The notes: generated from the letters alone by a model not told the origin. A stretch of DNA of 64,000 nucleotides from Campylobacterales bacterium (GCA_026390165.1 JAPLGM010000027.1:1-64000); one strand, 5' to 3'. Shown: positions 24,592 to 33,993, counted from the stretch's first letter. Translations and numbers: made by a program.

Positions 24592-24617
24592 ACATACCTG
24601 TTGGTATGTGGTATAAT
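24592..24617 (+). promoter_or_regulatory. promoter and operator of the recombinase gene
   Basis: A perfect inverted repeat ACATACC-TGTT-GGTATGT (24592-24609) immediately precedes a TATAAT -10 box (24612-24617), covering the spacer between -35 and -10. This fits repression by an unknown factor. The small divergent protein at 24096-24395 is a candidate. Confidence 0.5.
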
Positions 24618-24642
24618 GTTTGTTAAAAAAGAGATAATAAAA

Positions 24643-25626
24643 ATGACTCTCTCCACAAATGATTTTATTGGTGATCTCGAGCGGTGGTATAAGGCTTATA
24701 ATGAGAATATGAAAGCCTTAAGCTATGCTATTAACACTATAGAGCTTTATAGCCGTGCTATATATGGCTTTATAGAGTATTCCCATGGATATCAAGATGA
24801 AATGAAGCTTAGTGAGGTTAAATCATTGTTTATAGCTGGATTTTTAACCTATTTGGAAGATGAAGCACGTAAAGGTAAAAAGAGTCTAAAGAATGGTCAT
24901 TACCTCTCTAAGTCAACCAAGCAAACGTATCTAAAGGCAATCAAGAGTTTCTTTACCTTCATTAGTGATAACAATGATGAGCTTCATACGTTTGATCGAT
25001 ATTTCAAAAACATTAAAGTAGCCGACAGTTCCAAGTCAGAAGAGAGGCTCATCTATTTGAGTGAAGAGGAGATTGTTCGATTACATACGGCACTTGAGAG
25101 AGAGAAATCAAAAAAAGAGGGTTATAACGCCTATCGTAACGCATTACTGATTAAACTTATGCTCTATGCTGGGCTACGAATTAGTGAGGCATTACAGGTG
25201 AAGCTCACCGATTTTAAAGGGGGTGAAGCTGAGTGTATGTACTCTATTGACATCTATGGGAAAGGGGGGAAGGATCAGTTTGCCTATATTGCAAAAGAGA
25301 TTATTAACGATGAGATTGAGTATATGGGTGATTTAAAAATGGGGTGTGATGCGCTGATTATGGTAACACAAAGCGGTCAACCGCTTGATCGAACCAATGC
25401 GTATACGATCGTCAATAGACTTTATCTAAAAGCGGGGATTGCAAAGAAGGGGCTGCATTTATTGCGACATACTCTGGCGATGCGTTTAACCAAAAGAGAT
25501 GTCAATCCCATTGTAATTAAAAAGATTCTCCGTCACAGCAATTTGAACACAACAACGCTCTATGCAAAAGCGACAGAAGAGTCGGTGGAGAAAGCTATGG
25601 TGGGGGGTGCAATCGAAAGGCGCTAA
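24643..25626 (+). CDS. tyrosine recombinase of the XerH/XerD type
   Basis: About 327 residues. A SAM-like N-terminal core-binding domain is followed by the catalytic domain with R (LYAGLRISEAL), K (YGKGGKDQF), HxxR (LHLLRHTLAMR), H (ILRHSNLNTT) and the nucleophile Y (TTLYAKAT). The start was set at the ATG at 24643, because the TATAAT at 24612-24617 lies upstream of it and inside the longer open frame. It resembles the single chromosome-dimer recombinase of Helicobacter and Campylobacter, but no dif-like site was recognised nearby, so it could also belong to a mobile element. It stands alone ahead of the guanidine operon. Confidence 0.85.
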   Translation: MTLSTNDFIGDLERWYKAYNENMKALSYAINTIELYSRAIYGFIEYSHGYQDEMKLSEVKSLFIAGFLTYLEDEARKGKKSLKNGHYLSKSTKQTYLKAIKSFFTFISDNNDELHTFDRYFKNIKVADSSKSEERLIYLSEEEIVRLHTALEREKSKKEGYNAYRNALLIKLMLYAGLRISEALQVKLTDFKGGEAECMYSIDIYGKGGKDQFAYIAKEIINDEIEYMGDLKMGCDALIMVTQSGQPLDRTNAYTIVNRLYLKAGIAKKGLHLLRHTLAMRLTKRDVNPIVIKKILRHSNLNTTTLYAKATEESVEKAMVGGAIERR

Positions 25627-25751
25627 GCTGACCGTGTCGCTACTATGTCAGCCTTTATAAATCGAACCCTCTGAATAAACAGAAATTAAATTTTATTTCT
25701 AATTGCTTAAAAATTAATCAGTAGTAGCAACTTTGTACGTATTAATTCCAC

Positions 25752-25757
25752 TATAAT
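25752..25757 (+). promoter_or_regulatory. -10 box of the guanidine operon
   Basis: TATAAT at 25752-25757, about 10 bp before the first base-paired segment of the riboswitch. It would start transcription near 25764. The -35 is weak (TTTGTA-like near 25733). Confidence 0.55.
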
Positions 25758-25767
25758 TATCCCATGT

Positions 25768-25920
25768 AGAAAAAGCGGGGAGAAACCTTCTCCCATTATT
25801 GTTCAAAAAAGGATGCTAGGGTTCCGACTGAAAAGTGCTGGTCCGAGAGCATCCGGCCTCGTAAGCGGCTACACGGAGGGATAAAAGCCCGGGAGAGAGA
25901 TTTGTCTCCCCGCTTTTTCT
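25768..25920 (+). ncRNA. guanidine-I (ykkC) riboswitch with terminator platform
   Basis: The conserved ykkC core is present in order: CTAGGGTTCCG (25816-25826), GGTCCGAGAG (near 25840), then ACACGGAGGGATAAAAGCCC and GGGAGA (25871-25896). Four short segments can pair in two exclusive ways. OFF state: GGGAGAA (25778-25784) pairs with TTCTCCC (25788-25794), and GGGAGA (25891-25896) pairs with TCTCCC (25905-25910) followed by CGCTTTTTCT, an intrinsic terminator. ON state: TTCTCCC closes the aptamer with GGGAGAG, and the outer arms 25768-25783 and 25905-25920 form a perfect 16-bp stem that dissolves the terminator. Guanidine binding should therefore switch the operon on. Confidence 0.95.
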
Positions 25921-25945
25921 CGACAAACCGCTTAGGAGGATTCCC

Positions 25946-27064
25946 ATGACACATTCATTCACTCAGTGCACATCTGTTGCAGGCTCATCAAAACCCACAT
26001 CACCAAAGCTTTCCACTCGTTTTTCACTGGCCATTTTGGCTCTTGCTGTTGCGTCAACTACCATGTTTGCCGCTCCAAAAACTAACTTTAAAGTTGCCTG
26101 GACGATTTACGCCGGTTGGATGCCATGGGATTATGGTGCTCGAAAAGGGATCGTTAAAAAATGGGCAGACAAGTACGGTATCAAAATTGATGTAGTTCAG
26201 CTCAACGACTATGTTGAATCGATCAATCAATACAGTGCTGGGTCGTTTGACGGATGTGTCATGACGAATATGGACGCATTAACTATTCCAGCTGCAGGTG
26301 GGGTAGATTCTACCGCTGTGATTATCGGTGACTACTCAAACGGTAATGATGGTATTGTTTCTAAGAGTGCTAAAAGCATGAAAGATCTTAAGGGGCAAAA
26401 AGTCAATCTTGTTGAGTATTCAGTATCGCATTATCTATTGGAACGTGGATTGGCATCTGCAGGAATGAGCGCCAAAGATGTTAAAACTGTCAATACCTCC
26501 GATGCGGATATCGTTTCGGCCTTTAATTCCCCGTCAATGAAAAATGTGGTGACATGGAATCCTCAGCTTAATGAAGTCAAAAAAGTTCCTAATGCGGCAT
26601 TGTTGTTTGACTCCAGCAAGATTCCCGGGGAGATCATCGATATGATGGTAGTAAATAGCCAAACCCTTAAAGATAATCCAAAACTAGGTAAAGCATTAAC
26701 CGGTGCATGGTTTGAAATCATGGGGATTATGTCAAAAAATGATGCTAGAGGTATTGAAGCGCGCAAAATGATGGCAAAAGCATCAGGTGCATCACTCAAA
26801 GACTACCAATCTCAGCTTGCAACCACCAAGATGTTTTACACCGCTGCTGAAGCCCAAAAGTTTACGGAAGATCCGAAACTCATCACAACGATGGGAGAAG
26901 TGAGCAAGTTCTCATATGCTCATGGATTATTAGGGAAGAAAGCGAAAAGTGACGGCTATATCGGAATGACATTCCCATCCAATAAAGTGCTTGGAAATCC
27001 AAAAAATATGAAACTTCGATTTGATTCGCAGTACATGAAACAAGCGGCTGAAGGGAAACTGTAA
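25946..27064 (+). CDS. ABC transporter substrate-binding protein, guanidine-operon NMT1/TauA type
   Basis: 372 residues with an N-terminal export signal (hydrophobic SLAILALAVASTTMFA near residues 27-42) after a rather long polar leader. The mature part begins NFKVAWTIYAGWMPWDYG and resembles NitT/TauT-family periplasmic binding proteins. An AGGAGG ribosome-binding site precedes the ATG. Being the first gene after a guanidine-I riboswitch and ahead of carboxyguanidine and allophanate enzymes, it probably captures guanidine or a guanidino compound. Direct ligand evidence is absent. Confidence 0.88.
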   Translation: MTHSFTQCTSVAGSSKPTSPKLSTRFSLAILALAVASTTMFAAPKTNFKVAWTIYAGWMPWDYGARKGIVKKWADKYGIKIDVVQLNDYVESINQYSAGSFDGCVMTNMDALTIPAAGGVDSTAVIIGDYSNGNDGIVSKSAKSMKDLKGQKVNLVEYSVSHYLLERGLASAGMSAKDVKTVNTSDADIVSAFNSPSMKNVVTWNPQLNEVKKVPNAALLFDSSKIPGEIIDMMVVNSQTLKDNPKLGKALTGAWFEIMGIMSKNDARGIEARKMMAKASGASLKDYQSQLATTKMFYTAAEAQKFTEDPKLITTMGEVSKFSYAHGLLGKKAKSDGYIGMTFPSNKVLGNPKNMKLRFDSQYMKQAAEGKL

Positions 27065-27067
27065 ACT

Positions 27068-27880
27068 ATGCGCCTGATCAATCTGGATGCAGGACGGTTC
27101 TCACCGCTTTTAAAAATTCTGCCGTTTGTGATTCTTGGATTGATCTATTGGATTGCTGCGGATGCACGCCATGCACTGAATCCGGAAGACAAACTTCTTC
27201 CGACATTTGAGGCGTTTGGGGATGCCATCAAAATAATGATGACGGAACCCGATGAGATGACGGGCGAGCCAATTTTGTACACCGATACGGTTGCCAGTTT
27301 ATCTCGTATTGCGCAAGGGCTTGGGATTGCTACGATAATTGGGCTGATACTTGGAATCGTACAGGGAACCTTACCCCTTTTTCGAGCGTTACTGTCACCG
27401 TTTTCGGCGGCAGTATCGTTAATACCGCCAATCGCGATATTACCAATATTGTTAATAATATTTGGGTTGGATGAATCGGCTAAAGTGGCTTTGATTGTGA
27501 TAGGAGTGACTCCATTTCTAGTCCGTGATACACAGCAGTACGCTATGGAGCTTTCTGAAGAGTTGCTGATCAAGGTTCAAACACTTGGGGCATCGACGTG
27601 GCAGATTATTTTACGGGTGGTATTGCCGCATGTGTTGCCGAGGCTTTTGGATGCATTGCGTCTCTCGCTGGGTGCTGCATGGCTTTTCTTGATCACGGCA
27701 GAAGCAATTGCATCGTCGGAAGGTTTGGGATACCGAATCTTTTTGATGCGCCGTTACATGGAGATGGATGTGATCTTGCCCTATGTCGCATGGATCACAC
27801 TGCTGGCATTTCTGATGGACTGGATATTGGCCGTGATTATCCGTAAAGCGTTTCCATGGTACCGAAAGGAGAAAAAATGA
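27068..27880 (+). CDS. ABC transporter permease, NitT/TauT-like
   Basis: 270 residues with six predicted membrane segments. The EAA-type loop for contact with the ATPase is visible as ELLIKVQTLGASTWQIILRVVLPHVLP near residues 160-186. It follows the binding-protein gene by 3 bp and overlaps the ATPase gene by 4 bp (ATGA). It is the membrane channel of the putative guanidine importer. Confidence 0.92.
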   Translation: MRLINLDAGRFSPLLKILPFVILGLIYWIAADARHALNPEDKLLPTFEAFGDAIKIMMTEPDEMTGEPILYTDTVASLSRIAQGLGIATIIGLILGIVQGTLPLFRALLSPFSAAVSLIPPIAILPILLIIFGLDESAKVALIVIGVTPFLVRDTQQYAMELSEELLIKVQTLGASTWQIILRVVLPHVLPRLLDALRLSLGAAWLFLITAEAIASSEGLGYRIFLMRRYMEMDVILPYVAWITLLAFLMDWILAVIIRKAFPWYRKEKK

Positions 27881-28653
27881 GTTATCTGCAAATACGCAGC
27901 GTATGGAAAACCTACGAAGATAATGTGATTTTAGAAAAACTCAATTTTTCAATCGAAAAAGGGGAATTTTGTACCCTTATCGGTCCATCTGGATGCGGTA
28001 AAAGTACCTTTTTACGGATGCTTTTGGGACAGGATACCCCATCACGCGGATCCATTTTACTCGAAGGTGAACCGATCTCGTCAGAGCCAGGGTGTGACCG
28101 TGGAGTCGTATTTCAAAAATACACCCTTTTCCCTCATCTGAAGGCTTTGGAAAACGTGATGCTGGGATTAGAGATGGAGCACTCTCCCTTTCTGGGTAAA
28201 GTATTTGGAAGCACGCGCAAAAGAATCAAAGAAGAGGCGATGGCAATGCTGGAGTCGGTGGGGCTTAAACAATCTGCCAATAAATATCCGTCTGAACTTT
28301 CAGGTGGGATGCAGCAACGTCTTTCGATTGCTCAGGCACTGGTGAAAAAGCCAAAAATACTTTTGTTGGACGAACCCTTTGGAGCGCTGGATCCCGGAAG
28401 CCGAGCAGATATGCACGTGCTTGTCCGTGGATTATGGCAGACATATGGGCTGACGGTGTTTATGGTGACACATGATGTCAAAGAAGCCTTTGAATTGGGG
28501 ACACGATTGTTGGTCTTTGACAAGGTTCGCAATGATCCTCATGCACCCAATGCGTACGGTGCAACGTTGGTCTATGATATTAAACTCGATAGAAATAAAC
28601 GAAAATATAAAGGAGAAGTACATGACACAATTATTGAAACCACTATCGCCTGA
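27877..28653 (+). CDS. ABC transporter ATP-binding protein, NitT/TauT-like
   Basis: About 258 residues. Walker A GPSGCGKST (near residue 36), signature LSGGMQQRLSIA (near 142), Walker B ILLLDEPFGALD (near 165) and switch His in MVTHDVKEA. The start was set at the ATG at 27877, which overlaps the permease stop and has AAAGGAG in front. It energises import by the two preceding proteins. Its 3' end overlaps the first DUF1989 gene by 32 bp. Confidence 0.94.
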   Translation: MSYLQIRSVWKTYEDNVILEKLNFSIEKGEFCTLIGPSGCGKSTFLRMLLGQDTPSRGSILLEGEPISSEPGCDRGVVFQKYTLFPHLKALENVMLGLEMEHSPFLGKVFGSTRKRIKEEAMAMLESVGLKQSANKYPSELSGGMQQRLSIAQALVKKPKILLLDEPFGALDPGSRADMHVLVRGLWQTYGLTVFMVTHDVKEAFELGTRLLVFDKVRNDPHAPNAYGATLVYDIKLDRNKRKYKGEVHDTIIETTIA

Positions 28654-29386
28654 GGCCATCCTCTTTGATGAGATTCTTCCAGGTGGCGGACGCTGGAGTA
28701 AAATTATCCGCAAAGGACAAGTCTTACGGATAATCAACAGTGAAGCGACTAGCGGCCTTTCGGCACTTTTTTACAATGTCCATGAACGTACCGAGCGGTA
28801 CAACGCGGCGGATACGGTTAAAATTCAATACAACGCCTATCTTAAACAAGGCAATGCCCTTTATTCAGATATGGGTCGGATCTTGATGTCGATTATTACG
28901 GATAGCTGTGAAACGCATGATACGGTTTGCGGATATACGATGGCCTCGGACATTGAAGGACACTGCGGAATAGGGAACTATCAGACCAAACGTAACTGCT
29001 ATTACAAAAATGATTTTGATAATTTTCTGGTTGAAGTAGGTAAATACGGGATGGGACGCCGTGACATCATGCCATGTTTGAATCTTTTCGCCGATGCGAA
29101 GGTCGGTGAGAGTGGAGAACTGATTTTTCGCGAAGATAGTGTACCTGCAGGAAGTTTTATTGAACTGCGTGCTGAAATGGATGTATTGGTGATACTTTCA
29201 AATACGGTACATGTCCTAAGCACGGATACCTCTTACAATGTGAAACCGGTCAGTTTGATCGTGTATCAAGGGGATGAAGTCGCGTCCGATGATCCGTGTG
29301 TGATCAATTCGGAACGAAGTGAACGGGCATTTGTAAATACAAGAAACTATATGAAACAGTTTGCACAAGGAGAAAAAAATGTCTGA
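28622..29386 (+). CDS. DUF1989 urea-carboxylase-associated protein, carboxyguanidine deiminase subunit 1
   Basis: 254 residues, family DUF1989. ATG at 28622 has AAGGAGAAG in front. Motifs shared with the next gene: DEILPGGGRWSKIIRKGQVLRI, ALFYNVHERTERYNAADT, ITDSCETHDTVCG and a Cys/His-rich stretch (EGHCGIGN, KRNCYYKN). In characterised guanidine degraders two such proteins form carboxyguanidine deiminase (CgdAB), which converts carboxyguanidine to allophanate and ammonia. Which of the two this gene represents was not resolved. It overlaps the second subunit gene by 8 bp. Confidence 0.85.
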   Translation: MTQLLKPLSPEAILFDEILPGGGRWSKIIRKGQVLRIINSEATSGLSALFYNVHERTERYNAADTVKIQYNAYLKQGNALYSDMGRILMSIITDSCETHDTVCGYTMASDIEGHCGIGNYQTKRNCYYKNDFDNFLVEVGKYGMGRRDIMPCLNLFADAKVGESGELIFREDSVPAGSFIELRAEMDVLVILSNTVHVLSTDTSYNVKPVSLIVYQGDEVASDDPCVINSERSERAFVNTRNYMKQFAQGEKNV

Positions 29387-30020
29387 GATGATTACGGTTG
29401 ATCTAACCTTGAATAAACCTATTTATGATGAAACGATTCCTGCCGGAGAGCCATGGTATAAAGTGGTTAAAGCAGGAGAAGTCTTACGAATTGTGGATTT
29501 GGAAGGGTGCCAAGCGGTTGATACCCTTTTTTATAATGCCAACGACGTCACCGAACGCTACAGTGCTCCGCAAACGATCGTTCGTCAAAAAAATATTTTT
29601 GTCGAAACCGGGACGGAACTGGTTTCCAATCTGGGAAACACAATGATGAAAGTGATCAGTGATACCTGCGGTCGTCACGATACCCTTGGCGGTGCGTGCA
29701 GTGCTGAGAGTAACACGGTTCGCTATGCGCTTGATAAACTTGATATGCATTCGTGCCGGGATAATTACCTGTTGGCACTGGGACAAATGGGGATGGACAA
29801 GCGTGATTTAGTCAGTAATATCAATTTCTTTATGAATGTTCCTGTCGAAGCAGATGGGACATTGGCAATTATCGATGGAATATCGGCTCCCGGAAGTACC
29901 TTGGAGCTGTTTGCGGTGATGGATACATTGGTATTAATATCCAATTGTCCACAGCTCAATAATCCATGTAATGCCTTTAATCCAAGTCCTGTAAGACTAA
30001 GTATCTATAAACCTGTTTGA
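29379..30020 (+). CDS. DUF1989 urea-carboxylase-associated protein, carboxyguanidine deiminase subunit 2
   Basis: 213 residues, paralogous to the preceding gene: DETIPAGEPWYKVVKAGEVLRI, TLFYNANDVTERYSAPQT, ISDTCGRHDTLGGACSAESN and a conserved Cys in DMHSCRDNYL. ATG at 29379 has AGGAG in front. The pair probably works as a heteromer downstream of the carboxylase. Earlier annotations call this family urea amidolyase-associated, but the riboswitch context favours guanidine. Confidence 0.85.
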   Translation: MSEMITVDLTLNKPIYDETIPAGEPWYKVVKAGEVLRIVDLEGCQAVDTLFYNANDVTERYSAPQTIVRQKNIFVETGTELVSNLGNTMMKVISDTCGRHDTLGGACSAESNTVRYALDKLDMHSCRDNYLLALGQMGMDKRDLVSNINFFMNVPVEADGTLAIIDGISAPGSTLELFAVMDTLVLISNCPQLNNPCNAFNPSPVRLSIYKPV

Positions 30021-30052
30021 TAATCTATAAATTTTTCACGTGAGGAAATAAA

Positions 30053-33000
30053 ATGTTTGCCAAAGTACTGATAGCTAACCGTGGGGAAATAGCGTGCCGT
30101 ATTATTCGTACCCTCAAAAAGATGGAGATCGCTTCTGTCGCGGTCTATTCGCATGCCGATGCCGGATCACTTCATGTGATGATGGCGGATGAATCCGTGT
30201 GTTTGGGTGAACCGCCTGCCAAAGAGAGTTATTTGGATATCGAAAAAATTATCCAAGCGGCGAGAGATACTGGAGCGCAGGCGATTCATCCCGGATACGG
30301 ATTTTTGAGTGAAAATGCGGCATTCGCCCGCCGATGTGCCCAAGAGGGGATCGTTTTTATCGGTCCAACGCCGCAGCACATGGAGGAATTTGGTCTCAAA
30401 CATACGGCACGCTCTATGGCAAAAGCACATGGAGTTCCGTTATTGCCAGGTACTGAACTTCTCGAAAGTGTTGAAGAGGCGTTGAGTGCTGCTGCAGAGA
30501 TTGGGTATCCGGTGATGCTCAAAAGTACCGCAGGCGGTGGCGGAATCGGAATGCAGCTGTGTTACAGTGATGAAGAGCTGAAAAACGGTTTTGAATCGGT
30601 TGGACGCCTGAGTAAAAGTAATTTCAGTCAAGGCGGCATTTACCTCGAAAAATTTGTAGCCTCTGCGCGTCATATAGAAGTACAGATTTTTGGTGACGGA
30701 AAAGGGAAGGTCATTGCATTAGGAGAGCGTGACTGCTCACTTCAACGACGTAATCAAAAAGTGATCGAAGAGACACCGGCCCCTGGTTTGACCAAGGAAA
30801 TTAGAGAACAACTATGCAGTGCTGCGATCAATTTAGCCTCCGCTGCTTCGTATAAATCAGCAGGTACGGTGGAGTTTGTTTATGACACATTGGAAGATAA
30901 ATTTTATTTCCTTGAAATGAATACGCGACTCCAAGTCGAACATGGTGTAACCGAAGAGATCTATGGTGTTGATTTAGTTGAGTGGATGATTCTTGAAGCA
31001 TCAGGCGAACTGGGAGATACGCTGAACAAAGTCTATACAGCCAATGGTCACTCGATCCAAGTACGTGTTTATGCGGAAGATCCGCTCAAAAACTTTCAAC
31101 CAAGTTCGGGAATTTTGAGTAATGTAATGTGGCCTGATGGGGTACGATGTGAAACATGGATTGAATGCGGGAGTGTGATTTCACCGTATTATGATCCGAT
31201 GATTGCCAAACTTATTGTCCATGCTGCAACGCGTGATTCTGCCATCGAGTCAATGCTGAGTGCGCTTAAAGAAACATCATTGTATGGAATTGTGACAAAT
31301 CTAGGATATTTGCAGTTTGTATTAGGAGAAGAGGTCTTTGCAAAAGGGGAGCAGACTACCAAATATTTGGGGACTTTGACGTATGCACCTGCTATTGTTG
31401 AAGTGATCAAACCAGGAACGCATACAACGATACAATCAGCACCCGGACGCATTGGCTACTGGGATATTGGTGTTCCTCCATCAGGACCTATGGATTCGCT
31501 CTCGTTTCGATTGGGTAATCGCCTTTTAGGTAACGATGAAAGAGCTCCGGGATTGGAAATGACCGTTACGGGATCGACACTAAAATTCCATTTTCCAACC
31601 CGTATCGTCTTGACTGGGGCTGTGATGAAAGCTCAGCTTAATGGGCTAGACGTATCTTATTGGGAAACGATCGAGGTTAGTACAGGCGATATCCTTAAAA
31701 TGGGTATTATCGAAGGAGCAGGTGCCCGTACCTATTTACTGATCGAGGGCGGATTTGACGTTCCGGAGTATTTGGGCAGTACCGCGACCTTTACGCTGGG
31801 TGAATTTGGCGGTCATGCAGGAAGAATCTTACAGATCGGTGATCAGCTGACGACTCTTTCAAACGATATAGTTTCATCACCGGCTGTATTGGATATGACG
31901 CTGCGTCCAGAAATGACAAAAGAGTGGAAGATCGGGGTCATCTACGGTCCTCACGGAGCTCCGGATTTCTTTAAAGAAGAGTACATTGAGACATTTTTTG
32001 CTACCGATTGGGAAGTTCATTATAACTCCAATCGTACCGGAGTGCGTCTCATCGGTCCTAAACCGCTTTGGGCACGGGAAGACGGTGGTGAGGCAGGGTT
32101 ACATCCTTCCAATTTGCATGATAATGCGTATGCCATCGGTACAGTTGATTTTACCGGAGATATGCCGGTCATATTAGGCCCTGATGGCCCAAGTTTGGGC
32201 GGTTTTGTCTGTCCGGTGACGATTGTCAGTGCGGAATTATGGAAAATGGGGCAGTTAGGACCTAAAGACAGAGTCCGATTTGTCCCGATGTCGTATGATG
32301 ATGCGGTCGTGATGGAGCGGGAACTAGAAGCGCGAATCGTAACACTCGATGGAGTATTGCCATCACTTCCTGCTTCAACCATCGCTAATGCGATTGTTGC
32401 TGAGATCGCTGCAAATGATTGCCATGATGCAGTGAAAATACGTTTATCGGGTGATCATTACGTATTGATTGAGTTTGGTCTTATGGAACTTGATTTGACT
32501 TTGCGTTTTCAAGTGCATGAGCTGATGCGCCGTCTCAAAGCAGCGGATGATATTCGGTTGATAGACTTGACACCTGGGATTCGATCATTGCAGATCCATT
32601 ATGAGAGTCAAAAATTGTCTCTGGCAGAATTGTTGATGTGGATTGAGAAGGAACTTTCTGGTATGCCTGCAACACGTGACATTATTGTCCCTAGCCGAAC
32701 CGTATATCTCCCTTTGTCGTGGGATGACTCAGCAACAAAGCTAGCGATTGAGAAATACATGCAGTCCGTACGTAATGATGCGCCGTGGTGCCCGAGTAAT
32801 ATTGAGTTTATCCGACGGATGAACGGATTGTCAAGTATTCAAGATGTACAAAATATTCTTTTTGAGGCAGAATATCTCGTTATGGGACTAGGGGATGTCT
32901 ATTTGGGAGCTCCGGTGGCGGTTCCTGTCGATCCGCGTCACCGTTTGGTGACTACGAAGTACAATCCGGCACGTACATGGACACCGGAAAACGCTGTAGG

Positions 33001-33652
33001 AATCGGCGGAACGTATATGTGTGTTTATGGAATGGAAGGTCCGGGCGGATATCAGTTTGTAGGGCGAACGGTACAGATGTGGAACCGATATAAATCGACG
33101 CATGATTTTAAAGCAGGGAAACCATGGCTATTGGAGTTTTTTGACCGTATCCGTTTTTACCCTGTTTCGGAATCAGAACTTCTTCAGATGCGAAAAGATT
33201 TTATTAACGGTACATTTTCTTTGAGAATCGAAGAGGGAGAATTCTCTTTGGGTGAATATCTCGAATTTCTTGAGACAAACAGTGAATCTATTACTGCATT
33301 CAAAAGCGTTCAGCAAGAATCTTTTAAAGAGGAGCGCGAGCGATGGGAAGCATCCGGTATTTCAGCGTATGTGAGTGAAACGCTCGAAACCGATGATGCG
33401 TCTGATTTTACGGAAGTTCCTGTCGGATGCGAAGCCATATCAAGTTTTCTCTCCGGTAATGTGTGGGAGATTTCGGTCAAAGTAGGTGATCGTGTTCATG
33501 AGGGAGATACCCTCGTCGTAATCGAGGCAATGAAATCGGAAGTGATGATCGAGTCTCCCGTAAACGGCGAAGTAGTAGAGATTTTATGTGCACAAGGCGA
33601 TACCGTTCATACGGGAAATACCCTCGTGATACTAAAAACACAGGGTGTGTGA
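30053..33652 (+). CDS. biotin-dependent guanidine/urea carboxylase
   Basis: 1199 residues. Biotin carboxylase domain at about 1-450 (ANRGEIACRIIRTLKK, ATP-grasp loop KSTAGGGGIGMQL, FLEMNTRLQVEHGVTEEIYGVDL). Carboxyltransferase part of the KipA/KipI (AHS2/AHS1) type from about 465 (PGRIGYWDIGVPPSGPMDSLSFRLGN) to about 1000 (AVPVDPRHRLVTTKYNPARTWTPENAVGIGG). Biotinyl domain at the end with the attachment Lys in IEAMKSE (about residue 1161; the more common text is AMKME). It carboxylates guanidine to carboxyguanidine with bicarbonate and ATP; such enzymes were formerly annotated as urea carboxylases. Substrate preference is inferred from the guanidine-I riboswitch and the DUF1989 pair. Confidence 0.9.
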   Translation: MFAKVLIANRGEIACRIIRTLKKMEIASVAVYSHADAGSLHVMMADESVCLGEPPAKESYLDIEKIIQAARDTGAQAIHPGYGFLSENAAFARRCAQEGIVFIGPTPQHMEEFGLKHTARSMAKAHGVPLLPGTELLESVEEALSAAAEIGYPVMLKSTAGGGGIGMQLCYSDEELKNGFESVGRLSKSNFSQGGIYLEKFVASARHIEVQIFGDGKGKVIALGERDCSLQRRNQKVIEETPAPGLTKEIREQLCSAAINLASAASYKSAGTVEFVYDTLEDKFYFLEMNTRLQVEHGVTEEIYGVDLVEWMILEASGELGDTLNKVYTANGHSIQVRVYAEDPLKNFQPSSGILSNVMWPDGVRCETWIECGSVISPYYDPMIAKLIVHAATRDSAIESMLSALKETSLYGIVTNLGYLQFVLGEEVFAKGEQTTKYLGTLTYAPAIVEVIKPGTHTTIQSAPGRIGYWDIGVPPSGPMDSLSFRLGNRLLGNDERAPGLEMTVTGSTLKFHFPTRIVLTGAVMKAQLNGLDVSYWETIEVSTGDILKMGIIEGAGARTYLLIEGGFDVPEYLGSTATFTLGEFGGHAGRILQIGDQLTTLSNDIVSSPAVLDMTLRPEMTKEWKIGVIYGPHGAPDFFKEEYIETFFATDWEVHYNSNRTGVRLIGPKPLWAREDGGEAGLHPSNLHDNAYAIGTVDFTGDMPVILGPDGPSLGGFVCPVTIVSAELWKMGQLGPKDRVRFVPMSYDDAVVMERELEARIVTLDGVLPSLPASTIANAIVAEIAANDCHDAVKIRLSGDHYVLIEFGLMELDLTLRFQVHELMRRLKAADDIRLIDLTPGIRSLQIHYESQKLSLAELLMWIEKELSGMPATRDIIVPSRTVYLPLSWDDSATKLAIEKYMQSVRNDAPWCPSNIEFIRRMNGLSSIQDVQNILFEAEYLVMGLGDVYLGAPVAVPVDPRHRLVTTKYNPARTWTPENAVGIGGTYMCVYGMEGPGGYQFVGRTVQMWNRYKSTHDFKAGKPWLLEFFDRIRFYPVSESELLQMRKDFINGTFSLRIEEGEFSLGEYLEFLETNSESITAFKSVQQESFKEERERWEASGISAYVSETLETDDASDFTEVPVGCEAISSFLSGNVWEISVKVGDRVHEGDTLVVIEAMKSEVMIESPVNGEVVEILCAQGDTVHTGNTLVILKTQGV

Positions 33653-33993
33653 TGAACAGCTGGTTGTTACTAGGTTTGGCAATTTTACTGGAAGTTGCAG
33701 GGACAACATCGATGAAACTCTCGGATGGAATGCAAAAAGTTTTTCCGACGGTCATGATCTTTGTCTTTTATTCGATGGCATTTATATTGATGCCATTTGT
33801 GATGAAAAAAATCGAGATGAGCACAGTCTATGCGATCTGGACGGGTGCGGGGACGGTGATGGTGACGCTTATTGGAATTGTCTATTTTAGCGAGTCTTCC
33901 AATGGGTTTAAGTTGGCAAGTATCGGGCTCATTGGTATGGGAGTGCTTGGACTTCATTTAGCAGAACGCAGTTCACAAGGAGCGATAGGATGA
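33652..33993 (+). CDS. gdx: SMR-family guanidinium exporter (Gdx/SugE type)
   Basis: 113 residues with four membrane helices. The essential Glu is in LLGLAILLEVAGTTSMKLSDG (helix 1), and WTGAGTVMVTLIGIVYFSES (helix 3) is typical of the Gdx/EmrE fold. The ATG overlaps the carboxylase stop as TGATG, and the gene overlaps allophanate hydrolase by 4 bp. Gdx proteins exchange guanidinium for protons and are classic members of guanidine-I regulons. Its presence inside a catabolic operon suggests a safety valve against guanidine overload. Confidence 0.9.
   Translation: MNSWLLLGLAILLEVAGTTSMKLSDGMQKVFPTVMIFVFYSMAFILMPFVMKKIEMSTVYAIWTGAGTVMVTLIGIVYFSESSNGFKLASIGLIGMGVLGLHLAERSSQGAIG

Noticed and set aside
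24643-33652. Recombinase plus guanidine operon as a mobile island with attachment repeats
   Set aside because: I saw no tRNA gene or direct repeats at suitable ends, and the recombinase resembles the resident Xer type.
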